From Mycobacterium aquaticum (GTDB lineage Bacteria; Actinomycetota; Actinomycetes; Mycobacteriales; Mycobacteriaceae), in the NCBI RefSeq assembly GCF_002086485.1, contig NZ_MVHF01000040.1:1-64000 (forward strand): 64,000 bases of DNA, in the 5' to 3' direction. The notes beneath the pieces were generated by a model that was not told the DNA's origin, ran no database searches, and saw nothing but the letters and a program-made list of their open reading frames with translations. A program made the position numbers and the translations under genes. Below, one piece after another: positions 1-8,049 of the stretch. Position 1 is the first letter of the stretch. Each line of letters starts with the position of its first letter.

Positions 1-2
1 CC

Positions 3-101
3 CCACCCCAGGTGCCGCCCTATCGCGGGCCGACCGGCGAACGCGCCGACTGGTGGTGGTACACCCCCTTCCAACCCAAGCCACCACCATCGCCCAACTA
101 G
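3..101 (+). CDS. C-terminal end of an unidentified gene cut by the window edge
   Basis: An open frame enters from the left edge and stops with TAG at 99-101. The visible 32 residues are proline-rich, with a WWWY cluster and the ending PPPSPN. I do not recognise the family. A hairpin 18 nt downstream of the stop supports this being a real gene end rather than a chance frame. Confidence 0.4.
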   Translation, partial: PPQVPPYRGPTGERADWWWYTPFQPKPPPSPN

Positions 102-119
102 GCACAAGCCCGGCGGCAC

Positions 120-144
120 GGCGGGCCGGATAACGCCGGCCGCC
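120..144 (+). terminator. Stem-loop after the first gene end
   Basis: GGCGGGCCGG (120-129) can pair with CCGGCCGCC (136-144) around a 6-nt loop, with one bulged G. It follows the TAG at 101 by 18 nt. There is no T tract, which is common for mycobacterial terminators. Its role as terminator is inferred. Confidence 0.45.
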
Positions 145-265
145 AGGCGAATTCACGCTGCCCTCATCACCGGTCAACCGCAACGCGACTGCAGTTTGCA
201 CCCGTGATTTCAGCCCAATGAACGCCCCACCGAATGACACGTCAGATTCGGCGCGAGACCAACCG

Positions 266-738
266 TCATGGGGCATTGAAGATGTCGGGATGCTGCGCGA
301 TGTACTGGCGCACGGTGGATGCGGGCTGCCCGGTGATTTTCTCGACGTCGTCGGTGGCGCGATCGTAACGTTCAGCGCGGTGCAGCAAGGCCATGGTGCT
401 GAGGTGTTGTTGGAGGTGCGCGGGTAGGCCCAGGGGGCTCAGGACTTCCTGGATCCACGTGTCGTGCGCAATGCCGGTACCGCGTATCGGCCGCCCTAAG
501 CCGATCGTGTACTCGGCTGCCAGGCCGTCGATGTCGAGGCTTGTCGGACCGGTCAATTCGTAGATGTTACCGACGGAGGGCGAAGGGCCAAGGAGGACCG
601 CCACAACTGTCCGTGCGACATCGCTAGTGGCAATCGGTGACGTTCGCCCGGTGCCGAAGGGCAGTGCCAACAGATTGTGTTCTTGCAGGGACCGTGCCGC
701 GAACCAGGTGAAGATCGGGTTGTCGAGCCTTTCCAGTG
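266..738 (-). pseudogene. Truncated NmrA-like NAD(P)-binding oxidoreductase (C-terminal part only)
   Basis: The minus-strand frame ending at 266 gives a good C-terminal half of an NmrA/azoreductase-type atypical short-chain reductase. Recognisable blocks are FTWFAARSLQEHN, LPFGTGRTSPIATSDVA, YELTGP and LGLPAHLQQHLSTMA, ending in a YDRATDDVE...TG segment. The N-terminal Rossmann half with its glycine-rich NAD(P) motif is missing. Upstream of about 735 the frame no longer looks like this family, although it stays open to 1069. Similarity then switches to another protein (the SnoaL-like remnant), so the gene looks 5'-deleted and fused to foreign sequence. Intact members have roughly 280-300 residues; about 150 remain. 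Confidence 0.6.
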
Positions 739-741
739 TTT

Positions 742-948
742 CGCCAGCGGTGTGCCGGAGAATTTCTCGAGCATCAGGCGCGAGAACTGCAGTGTGGCGC
801 TGCGTGGCCGCTGGTTCACCACGATGCGCTGCGCCTAGAGCTGCCGCGCCGCGGCCAAGATGGTGCGGACATCTTCGGCACCACGGGCCGCCCCGTCCAT
901 CGCCGCGGCCTCCAGGGTGACGTCCTCGGCCAGGTTGTCCAACCACAT
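742..948 (-). pseudogene. Remnant of a SnoaL-like protein, paralogue of the gene at 16999
   Basis: One minus-strand frame reads MWLDNLAEDVTLEAAAMDG then RGAEDVRTILAAARQL and a TAG (835-837). It continues directly as VVNQRPRSATLQFSRLMLEKF. Both segments align with the intact protein at 16999-17511 (YWLDNLAPDVILQG, RGAEQVGKMLSFARSLY and VMNHRPQSAALLFSSLLTEHF). About 60 residues between them are missing and a stop sits at the junction. Downstream the sequence runs into the truncated NmrA-like gene in another frame. This is a decayed copy; the alignment was made by eye. Confidence 0.55.
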
Positions 949-1005
949 CGGGCAGCGGATGTGTTTGCCACGCAGCACTGCCTGCCCGGCAAAGCCGGTC
1001 CGGGC

Positions 1006-1731
1006 TCAGCGCTGGCCGATTTCCCAGTTGTCGGTTCGCGTCGGCTGCCCGGTGTCGGTGCGCCGCCATTGGAACCCGGCCTCGTCTTCATAATCGATCG
1101 TGACCCGCAGTTTGTGATTCGAAGATTCGGTGGCATAACACATCACGGCATGGTGGCTCGGCGGCAAAGTGCGCGGCCAATCGTCGACAAAGTGCACCGC
1201 CACCGCATCGCGTATAGCGTGCCGGATCGCTCGGGACATCGTGGTGTTCCGCCCAGTTCCGAGTGATTCCGACAGGGCAAGCCGGATGGACTGCTGGACG
1301 TCAGGGTCTACCGACGTGGCGTGGTCGACGCGCCGCGCGCTGCCCGGCATCTCTGTACCGCTGTCGTCCACTGCGGTGACGCCGACCTTGAGAATTGTGG
1401 TGGCGTTGCTAGCGGCGTTGTCGATTCTGACCGCCCACGCGTTATCACCGAGCATCGGCGTTCTCACGCACGAGGGCACCAGTTTTCGTGCTTGTGCGCC
1501 GAAACGCTCACTCTTGATGCGCTGCAATGCATCCATCCGCGCCACGTGGTATTTGTGTGCCTCGAACGCTTCCCGGGGCTCCCGGATGAGCGCGATGTAC
1601 AGGGCGATGAGCACGCCTACGGTGGTGGCGATGGCGCCACCCGCTTGCGTCACCTGAAGCCAGAGCGGCGTAGCACTCACTGGGCATTGTGCGGCGACAG
1701 AACTCGTAGACGCCAGAGCGTGGACGGTCAT
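1006..1731 (-). CDS. Membrane-anchored protein of unknown function
   Basis: The product has 241 residues. A single hydrophobic segment at about residues 30-50 (GGAIATTVGVLIALYIALI) is followed by a charged region and a soluble domain of some 170 residues that I do not recognise. The ATG at 1731 overlaps the stop of the upstream 3-hydroxyacyl-CoA dehydrogenase by 4 nt (ATGA, 1728-1731). It is therefore probably translationally coupled and the last gene of the acyl-CoA operon. No enzyme motif is visible, and its link to the pathway rests on position only. Confidence 0.6.
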   Translation of the reverse strand: MTVHALASTSSVAAQCPVSATPLWLQVTQAGGAIATTVGVLIALYIALIREPREAFEAHKYHVARMDALQRIKSERFGAQARKLVPSCVRTPMLGDNAWAVRIDNAASNATTILKVGVTAVDDSGTEMPGSARRVDHATSVDPDVQQSIRLALSESLGTGRNTTMSRAIRHAIRDAVAVHFVDDWPRTLPPSHHAVMCYATESSNHKLRVTIDYEDEAGFQWRRTDTGQPTRTDNWEIGQR

Positions 1732-2588
1732 GGGTGTGGATAGTCATAGAAGCCTGCGCCGGATTTGACCCCCAATCGGCCTTGCTCCAGATAGGTGCGC
1801 AGTACCCGGCGGGGCCCGTCCGGGTACTCGGGGTGTTCGGCACAGTAGTGCTCTTCGATATCGAGTACGACGTCCAGGCCGACCTGATCCATCATCCGGA
1901 ACGGGCCCGCGGTCGAGCCGGTGTTGATCTGGAACATCCGGTCGATCTCCTGCGGCGTGGACACTCCCTCGGCGACGACCTCAAGGGACTCTCGCTTCAC
2001 CGCAGCCCACACGCGGTTGAAGATGAAACCGGTGCTCTCCCTGCGAGCTTCGAACGGATAGAGTCCGAATTGTGGCAGCGTCGTCAGCACGAAGTCGAGG
2101 ACGTCACGATCCGTCTTGCCACTGGACATGACGTCGACGGCGGCCTTCTTCGGCGGCATGTAGAAGTGGATGTTGAGCACCCGTTCGGGGTGACGCACCT
2201 TGTCCAGGAACAGCCGACTGGCATAGGACGACGAATTGCTGGCCAAGATGGCGTCGGGGGCGGCGAGCTCATCGAGTTGACCGAAGACCTGGATCTTCAG
2301 CTCCAACCGCTCGGGGATCGCCTCGACGACCAGCCACGCGTCACGTACTGCGTCCGCAATGTCGGCGTTCCCTGACACATTCCCCGGCACAACATCTGTG
2401 GTCCCGTCCAAGGGCAGGTTCTGCACCACGAAATCGACCGCCGCCTCGCGTTGTGGCGCGGCGAGATCATAGATCTTCACATCCGCGCCGTGCCCGGCGA
2501 ACATCAGCGCGATGCGGCGGCCAAGGGTGCCTGCGCCGATGACAGCGACCGGGCGGCTCGCGAAATTGGTTGGCACGTTGAAGCTCAT
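1728..2588 (-). CDS. 3-hydroxyacyl-CoA dehydrogenase
   Basis: The product has 286 residues. An N-terminal Rossmann motif, VIGAGTLGRRIALMFAGHG, is followed by the family segments VVEAIPE, ASNSSSY and NIHFYMPP, and a helical C-terminal domain ends in GVKSGAGFYDYP. This is the single-domain NAD-dependent 3-hydroxyacyl-CoA dehydrogenase layout of about 280-290 residues. It oxidises the 3-hydroxyl of an acyl-CoA in the cytosol. The start was set at 2588 because AGGAGA lies 7 nt upstream; a longer reading frame extends into the NDH-2 gene. It is the second NAD-dependent hydroxy-acid dehydrogenase of this operon. Substrate is unknown. Confidence 0.85.
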   Translation of the reverse strand: MSFNVPTNFASRPVAVIGAGTLGRRIALMFAGHGADVKIYDLAAPQREAAVDFVVQNLPLDGTTDVVPGNVSGNADIADAVRDAWLVVEAIPERLELKIQVFGQLDELAAPDAILASNSSSYASRLFLDKVRHPERVLNIHFYMPPKKAAVDVMSSGKTDRDVLDFVLTTLPQFGLYPFEARRESTGFIFNRVWAAVKRESLEVVAEGVSTPQEIDRMFQINTGSTAGPFRMMDQVGLDVVLDIEEHYCAEHPEYPDGPRRVLRTYLEQGRLGVKSGAGFYDYPHP

Positions 2589-2608
2589 CTCAGTCTCTCC
2601 TGGTGACG

Positions 2609-3970
2609 TCAGGCGGCGTCGGCCGCGAGGTCGGGCGGTGGCGGTTGTATCTCGGCGGGTCGATTTGCGAAGACCTGTCGGTCGGTGATGGTGAGCTGGC
2701 CGCGATTCATCGTGGCGAATGTCCCGGCCCACGAAATCACCGTGGTCAGTTTGCTTTTGAAGCCGACAAGGTAGACAAGGTGCAGGAGCAGCCACGCCAG
2801 CCACGCGATGAAACCGGCCAGCTCCAGGCGGCCGACTTTGGCGACCGCAGAGAACCGCGACACCGTGGCCATCGAACCCTTGTCGAAGTAGCGAAACGGT
2901 GTGCGCTCCACACAGTGGAAGGGCTCCTGCAGAGGTGGGCAGTGTCCCTTGAGATCGGCACGAATGGCCTTCGCCGCGTACCGGGCGCCCTGGATGGCGC
3001 CCTGTGCCATACCGGGAACGCCTGGTACTGCAGCCATGTCGCCAATGACAAACACGTTCGGGTGGCCCAACACGGTCAGGTCGGGTAACACCTTGAGGCG
3101 GCCCGCCCGATCGACTTCTGCACCGGCCTGTTCGGCGAGCTGCGCAGCCAGCGGGCTCGCCGATACACCCGCCGACCACACCTTGCAGACCGATCCGATG
3201 CGGCTGGTGGTGCCGTCGGCGTGCGCGACGGTCAACCCGTCGTGGTCGACATCGACAACCGTTGCGCCCAGTTCTATCTCGACGCCCAGTTTCTCGAGCC
3301 GTGCCTGCGCCTTGCGCCCCAGGCCGATACCCATCGGCGGCAGCACCGCATCCGCCGCATCGAGCAGGATCACGCGAGCCTGCGTCGAGTCGATACGGCG
3401 GTATTCACCTTTCAGCGTCCGCGTCGCCAGCTCGGCGATCTGACCCGCGAGTTCCACGCCGGTCGGCCCGGCACCGACGACTGTGAACGTCAGCAGCCGC
3501 TCCCGAAGGATCGCGTCGTCACAGCGTTCGGCCGCTTCGAATGCACCGACGATGCGCGCGCGGATATCGAGCGCATCATCGAGAGTCTTCATACCAGGTG
3601 CGAACTGCGCGAAGTGGTCGTTGCCGAAATAAGATTGCCCGGCACCCGCGGCTACTATCAGGCTGTCATAGCCGGTCTGATGCCGCTGTCCGAGCAGCTC
3701 CGACACCACGACGCGGCGTGCCAAATCGATCTCGACAACGTCACCCAGCACCACCCGAGCATTGCGTTGGTCGCGCAGGATCCGCCGCGTGGACGGTGCG
3801 ATCTCGCCCTCCGACAGGATGCCGGTGGCAACTTGGTACAGCAGCGGTTGGAAGAGGTGGTGCTGGGTCCGGGCGATCATCGTGACCTCGACCGGCGCAC
3901 GCTTGAGTTCTTTGACCGCGGTAAGGCCGCCGAAACCTGAACCGATGACGACGACTCGGTGAGCGGTCAT
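2609..3970 (-). CDS. Type II NADH dehydrogenase (NDH-2 family)
   Basis: The product has 453 residues. It carries an N-terminal FAD-binding motif (VVIGSGFGGLTAV), a second dinucleotide motif for NADH (VVGAGPTGVELAGQIAEL), and the FAD-contact segment VFVIGDMAAVPG. A hydrophobic stretch at about 375-400 (FIAWLAWLLLHLVYLVGF) would anchor it to the inner face of the membrane, as in mycobacterial Ndh. The enzyme passes electrons from NADH to menaquinone without proton pumping. It overlaps the downstream-read YWTD gene by ATGA (3967-3970). Placement between NAD-dependent dehydrogenases suggests it recycles NADH made by this pathway; that is inference. It is probably an extra copy rather than the housekeeping ndh. 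Confidence 0.85.
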   Translation of the reverse strand: MTAHRVVVIGSGFGGLTAVKELKRAPVEVTMIARTQHHLFQPLLYQVATGILSEGEIAPSTRRILRDQRNARVVLGDVVEIDLARRVVVSELLGQRHQTGYDSLIVAAGAGQSYFGNDHFAQFAPGMKTLDDALDIRARIVGAFEAAERCDDAILRERLLTFTVVGAGPTGVELAGQIAELATRTLKGEYRRIDSTQARVILLDAADAVLPPMGIGLGRKAQARLEKLGVEIELGATVVDVDHDGLTVAHADGTTSRIGSVCKVWSAGVSASPLAAQLAEQAGAEVDRAGRLKVLPDLTVLGHPNVFVIGDMAAVPGVPGMAQGAIQGARYAAKAIRADLKGHCPPLQEPFHCVERTPFRYFDKGSMATVSRFSAVAKVGRLELAGFIAWLAWLLLHLVYLVGFKSKLTTVISWAGTFATMNRGQLTITDRQVFANRPAEIQPPPPDLAADAA

Positions 3971-4869
3971 GCCGGGTCTCCAGCCGGGACCTCCGCGTAG
4001 GCGATGCCGGTGAGATTGCCCTGCAGGGCGCGGATCGGCCGCTGGCCTGAACCGTCCAGCCCGGCCACGTAGATGGTGCCCGCCAGGTCGGTGAAGAACA
4101 TGCGGTCGTGAGCCGGATCCAGCGCGATCCCGATGCCCTCCATCAGGTGCGTCGCGACGATCTCCGGTGCGGTGCTGCCGATATCGTCCAGCGCGGCGCG
4201 GTTGACGGTGTTGCCGAGTGGCGGATCGCCGCGGTCGGTCCAGTACAGGGTCCGGGTGGTGTGGTCGATTTCGAGGTCGATCGGCTCGGGCAGATCCTTG
4301 AACACCACTTCGATGTCGCTGCGTCGCGCCGCGGATTCCCGTGCCGGAACATTGATCCCGGCCCGCAGGATCCTGCCGAGGCCGGCGTCGCTGGGCCCCT
4401 TCTGTGTCCAGTACACGTAACCACCGACATGATCGACGGCGACGCCGACGCACCAGTTGGTCTCGTCACGGCGGTCGTCATCCCCCTGCCCGGTCTGGAC
4501 CAGAACCTCCAGGCACGACCCGTCAAGATTGCATCGCATCACGCGCATGCCTTCGCGGTCACCCCAGTACAACTGGCGATCGACCACATCGAGATGCAGC
4601 TGTTTGGGGGTGTAGGTACCTCCGGACGGCACGATCGTTCTGCGGTTGCCGCCGTCAAGGTCAACCCGTTCGATCGAGCCGTCGTTGACGGGCGGTCTGC
4701 CCATGTTGGTCCAGTAGATGTGTCCGCCCTCGACATCGACCGCGACGCCGTCAGGAATCGGACATCCCGCGGTGATGAGGGTCTTCCCCGATCCGTCGGG
4801 GTTGAAGGAGAACAGGCGCCCGTCGCCGCTGGCTTCGAGCACGAACAGTTTTTCGGTCAGCTTTTTCAT
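3967..4869 (-). CDS. YWTD-repeat (LDL-receptor-type/SMP-30-like) beta-propeller protein
   Basis: The product has 300 residues. Repeats of the YWTD type recur through the protein (IYWTNMG, LYWGDRE, VYWTQKG, LYWTDRG, MFFTDLAG), each preceded by a DG-G/N turn, which predicts a beta-propeller. There is no signal peptide, so it should be cytosolic. Similar proteins are annotated as SMP-30/gluconolactonase-like, but activity cannot be assigned. The ATG at 4869 was chosen because AAAGGA lies 9 nt upstream; in-frame ATGs further upstream at 4887 and 4935 have no better site. It is co-transcribed with NDH-2, whose start overlaps its stop. Confidence 0.7.
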   Translation of the reverse strand: MKKLTEKLFVLEASGDGRLFSFNPDGSGKTLITAGCPIPDGVAVDVEGGHIYWTNMGRPPVNDGSIERVDLDGGNRRTIVPSGGTYTPKQLHLDVVDRQLYWGDREGMRVMRCNLDGSCLEVLVQTGQGDDDRRDETNWCVGVAVDHVGGYVYWTQKGPSDAGLGRILRAGINVPARESAARRSDIEVVFKDLPEPIDLEIDHTTRTLYWTDRGDPPLGNTVNRAALDDIGSTAPEIVATHLMEGIGIALDPAHDRMFFTDLAGTIYVAGLDGSGQRPIRALQGNLTGIAYAEVPAGDPA

Positions 4870-4938
4870 CGTCAGTTGTCCTTTCATATTGTCTGGCAAT
4901 CGGTTCCGCTGAGGCGTGATGTCGGCGTCCAGCAACTG

Positions 4939-5022
4939 TCAGTGACGCGATACGACTACATATCCGGCGACGGCGAACGACATCGGGATCGCCATCAGCA
5001 CGCTGTACATCACGCTCAGCAT
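4939..5022 (-). CDS. 27-residue hydrophobic peptide in the acyl-CoA operon
   Basis: This short frame encodes a 27-residue peptide starting MLSVMYSVLMAIPMSFAV and ending VVVSRH, almost entirely a single predicted membrane helix with a basic end. The ATG at 5022 is preceded at 6-7 nt by AAAGGTG, a strong ribosome site that overlaps the TAA of the carnitine-dehydrogenase-like gene (5034-5036). It stops 69 nt before the YWTD gene starts. The well-placed ribosome site and operon position favour a real small membrane protein or leader peptide. No homologue is known to me. Confidence 0.5.
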   Translation of the reverse strand: MLSVMYSVLMAIPMSFAVAGYVVVSRH

Positions 5023-5033
5023 CGTTCACACCT

Positions 5034-5978
5034 TTACGTTCCCTCGACCTTGTCGCGCGTCGCGATCAGGCCGAACAGCATCTCGTCGCGTTCGGCGGCG
5101 AGCTCGTCAATCGACTTTCCGTTCGCCTCGGCGTACACGCCGTCGACGATCTGTTTTGCAAGCTCCGGGGTGAATTCCGGGCTCTTGAAGGACTGCCACT
5201 GGGTGACCATCCGCGGCATCAGGGTGTCCATGAAGTGCTGGATACCGCCCTGCCCGCCGCCGAGATGCCACAGCAGGCTCGGGCCCATGACCCCCCAGCG
5301 CAGCCCCGGCCCCCACGACACCGCGTCGTCGGCGTCGGCGACGTCGAGGACACCTTCACTGATCAGGTAGACCACTTCGCGGTACAACGCACCCTGAATC
5401 CTGTTCGCGACGTGACCGGGCAGCTCCTTCTTCAGCAGAATTGGCTTCTTTCCGATCGAGCGGTAGAAAGCCATTGCGGTATCGATGGTTTCAGGCGAGG
5501 TCTGCTTCCCGCCGACGACCTCGACCAGCGGAATGACATGCGGCGGGTTGAAGGGGTGGCCTATCACGGTCCGCTCTGGATGGCGGCACTGGGCCTGGAT
5601 CTCGCTCATCGTGATGCCCGAGGAGCTCGAGGCGATGATCGAATCAACCGGCGTCGCCGCGTCGATGTCGGCGAACAGTTTGACCTTCAATTCTGGGCGC
5701 TCCGGCCCGTTTTCCTGGACGAAGTCGGCATCGGCGAGGGCCGCCGCCAGATCGGAGGTGAACTTGAGGCGATCCGGTGAAGCGCCGGGTGCGAGGCCCA
5801 GTGTGGAGGCGCCGGCCCACGCGCCTTCAACGTAGGACCGCAACGCGGCTTCCGCGCCGGGCGCCGGGTCGGTGGCCGTGACGTCGAAACCTCGCGCGAG
5901 GAAATGTGTGGCCCAACTGGCGCCGATGGTGCCGGTGCCGACAACGGCGATGCGCTGCACCGATTTTGGTGAGTTCAT
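5034..5978 (-). CDS. L-carnitine dehydrogenase-like NAD-dependent hydroxyacid dehydrogenase
   Basis: The product has 314 residues. The N-terminal NAD motif is VVGTGTIGASWATHFLARG, followed by QENGPERPELK, ASSSSG and GHPFNPPHVIPLVEVVGG. The last is shared by L-carnitine 3-dehydrogenases and the lambda-crystallin/gulonate dehydrogenase group rather than ordinary FadB-type enzymes. The C-terminal GLRWGVMGPSLLWHLGGG block also fits that group. It should oxidise a 3-hydroxy group of a free or CoA-bound acid with NAD. The start at 5978 has AAGGAG 8 nt upstream. With a CaiB-, CaiA- and CaiD-like set upstream, a carnitine-like or other beta-hydroxy acid is plausible, but the substrate is not proven. 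Confidence 0.75.
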   Translation of the reverse strand: MNSPKSVQRIAVVGTGTIGASWATHFLARGFDVTATDPAPGAEAALRSYVEGAWAGASTLGLAPGASPDRLKFTSDLAAALADADFVQENGPERPELKVKLFADIDAATPVDSIIASSSSGITMSEIQAQCRHPERTVIGHPFNPPHVIPLVEVVGGKQTSPETIDTAMAFYRSIGKKPILLKKELPGHVANRIQGALYREVVYLISEGVLDVADADDAVSWGPGLRWGVMGPSLLWHLGGGQGGIQHFMDTLMPRMVTQWQSFKSPEFTPELAKQIVDGVYAEANGKSIDELAAERDEMLFGLIATRDKVEGT

Positions 5979-6013
5979 GACTATTTCTCCTTGATGTGGG
6001 CAGTTTCTGGGGT

Positions 6014-6796
6014 TCAGCGTCCGCGCCATACGGGCGCGCGCTTCTCGGCGAATGCGACAGCACCTTCGTGCGCATCCTCTGTGCTCAGCAGGCTGTGCGC
6101 GGTCTCTGTCTGCACCTTGAATGCCTCGGCATCATTGAGACCCTGCACTTCTCGCAGAACTTGCTTGATCTTGGCCAGGGCCAGCGGTGCATTGACGGTG
6201 ATGTGCCTGGCCAGTTCTTGCGCCCCGGCCAGCGCTCCTCCGTCCACGGTCAGCTGACTGATCAGCCCGTGCCGATTGGCTTCGGCGGCCGTGATCGGCT
6301 CGCCGGTCAGCAGCACCCTCATCGCGATGTGGTAGGGCAGCCTCTGGGGCAGGCGAATCACGCCGCCCTCGCCGGCGATGAGCCCTCGCTTCACCTCGGT
6401 CAATCCGAATTTAGCGGTGCCCGCTGCCACGATCACGTCGCAGGCGAGTGCCATTTCAAAGCCACCGCCAAGCGCCCACCCTTCGACCGCGGCGATGAGC
6501 GGCTTTCGCACCACCGCCTGGGTGATGCCGCCGAAGCCGCGGCCGGGAAGGATCGGAGTCTCCCCCTTGGCGAACGCCTTGAGGTCCATGCCTGCACTGA
6601 ATGTCCCACCCGCTCCGGTCAATACGCCCACCGACAACGCCGGATCCTCGTCGAGCTGATCGAGTGCGGCCGCCAGCTGGAGGGCGGTCTCACGGTTGAC
6701 GGCGTTCTTCTGGCCGGGGCGGTTGATGGTGATGGTCAGGACACCGTCTCGGCGCTCGGTGAGCACCAGATCAGTTGCCGTTTCGGTTGTGGTCAT
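6014..6796 (-). CDS. Enoyl-CoA hydratase, CaiD/crotonase family
   Basis: The product has 260 residues, full length for a crotonase. The oxyanion segment (GTFSAGMDLKAF), the first catalytic glutamate in ALGGGFEMALACD (Glu114) and the second in GLTEVKRG (Glu134) are present, so hydration of an enoyl-CoA is expected. The C-terminus, STEDAHEGAVAFAEKR followed by PVWRGR, is the signature of the crotonobetainyl-CoA hydratase-like EchA subgroup. ATG at 6796 has AGGAGA upstream and overlaps the stop of the CoA-transferase (6793-6796). It would act on the product of the dehydrogenase encoded at the head of the operon. Confidence 0.85.
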   Translation of the reverse strand: MTTTETATDLVLTERRDGVLTITINRPGQKNAVNRETALQLAAALDQLDEDPALSVGVLTGAGGTFSAGMDLKAFAKGETPILPGRGFGGITQAVVRKPLIAAVEGWALGGGFEMALACDVIVAAGTAKFGLTEVKRGLIAGEGGVIRLPQRLPYHIAMRVLLTGEPITAAEANRHGLISQLTVDGGALAGAQELARHITVNAPLALAKIKQVLREVQGLNDAEAFKVQTETAHSLLSTEDAHEGAVAFAEKRAPVWRGR

Positions 6797-8040
6797 TTCG
6801 CTGTCTCCTGAGGTGACGCGGCGGGGATCGCGTTCTCCTCCCGCAGCTGGGTGATCTCGTCAGTTGTGAAGCCCAGCTCGGCGAGGACTTCGTCGTTGTG
6901 TTCACCGTGGTCGGGTGCGCGCCGGGACGGTGTCCGGGGCAGCCCGCGAAGGGTGATCGGATTGTTGACGGTGAGCTCCAAATCCTCGGCGCCCTCGATC
7001 GGGACGACGATGCCGGCGGCCCGCAGCTGCGGATCGGCGGCAGCCTCCTCGGCAGTCTGGATGACGCCGTATGGGATGCGGGCGGCGTCCAGCACGTCAC
7101 TCCAGTGCGACAAAGGGCGAGAACGGAACTCGTCATCGAGTAGCTTGGCCAATTCCCCGGCATTTTCGGCGATGGCCTCCACGTCGGCGAAGCGCGGGTC
7201 GGCCAGCATATCTGCCCGCCCTATGGCATTGGCGAGCGTCGGCCACGCCGTCCGTTTGGCGGCAAGCATGAACCATCTGTCGTCGCCACTCTGGTACGCG
7301 TTGGTCATCGCATTGACCGGTTTGTTGCGGTCATGCAACTCGTAAGGTGTTCCACCGGCGAGTGCCGCCGACACCAGGGTGCCGGTCGCCCACACCCCGG
7401 TCGCCAGCAGCGAGGTGCCGACGTTCGCGCCTTTACCGGTGCGCTCTCGGTGGTACAGGGCCGTCGCGATGGCTGCGTAAATGGTCGTGGCAGTGGTGTA
7501 ATCGCCGCTTCCCCACACCGGCGACGTCGGCGGAGCACCGGCGTCACGGGTTGCCGCGAGCAGCCCGCTGCGTGACCAGAACGCGGTCAGATCGAACCCG
7601 GGCAGTCCGGCATCCGGTCCGGCATCGCCGAACCCGGTGATGTCGGCGTAGATCACCCTCGGATTCCAGGCCGATACTTCCTCATAGCCCAGGTGCAGCT
7701 TCTCTCGCGTGCCGTGCGGAAAGTTGGTGATCACCACGTCGGCCCATTGCACAAGGCGTTTGAGGATCTCCGTGGCTCCCTCGGACTTGAGGTCGACCGA
7801 CATGCCGCGCTTGTTGCGATTGGCCAAGTGCCAGCTGTAATTCCCGGGTGCGGCCGGGCTCGGCGAAACCGAGCTCAGCAGTCGCTGCGGATCGCCGATA
7901 CCCGGCGGTTCGACCTTGATGACGTCGGCGCCGAAGTCGGACAGCATCGTTGCTGCCGCTGGAGCCGCGATGAAGCTCGCGATTTCGACGACTTTCAAAC
8001 CGGCGAAAACCGGTGTCACCTCTGCGTTTTCGGTAGTCAT
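6793..8040 (-). CDS. CaiB/BaiF family III CoA-transferase
   Basis: The product has 415 residues. The N-terminal block LKVVEIASFIAAPAAATMLSD followed by GADVIKVEPP is diagnostic of family III CoA-transferases. The catalytic aspartate is in PGFDLTAFWSRSG, the position that forms the aspartyl-CoA anhydride in FRC and CaiB. It would move CoA from an acyl-CoA donor onto the acid to be degraded. It lies between the acyl-CoA dehydrogenase (9 nt upstream) and the hydratase (4-nt overlap). GAGGTGATGAG precedes the start. Substrate is not predictable from sequence. Confidence 0.85.
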   Translation of the reverse strand: MTTENAEVTPVFAGLKVVEIASFIAAPAAATMLSDFGADVIKVEPPGIGDPQRLLSSVSPSPAAPGNYSWHLANRNKRGMSVDLKSEGATEILKRLVQWADVVITNFPHGTREKLHLGYEEVSAWNPRVIYADITGFGDAGPDAGLPGFDLTAFWSRSGLLAATRDAGAPPTSPVWGSGDYTTATTIYAAIATALYHRERTGKGANVGTSLLATGVWATGTLVSAALAGGTPYELHDRNKPVNAMTNAYQSGDDRWFMLAAKRTAWPTLANAIGRADMLADPRFADVEAIAENAGELAKLLDDEFRSRPLSHWSDVLDAARIPYGVIQTAEEAAADPQLRAAGIVVPIEGAEDLELTVNNPITLRGLPRTPSRRAPDHGEHNDEVLAELGFTTDEITQLREENAIPAASPQETAK

Positions 8041-8049
8041 CTCATCACC

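Noticed and set aside
266..1069. A single 267-residue NmrA-like gene
   Set aside because: Only the C-terminal 150 residues look like the family. The N-terminal part is out of frame with a SnoaL-like remnant, so one intact gene is not supported.
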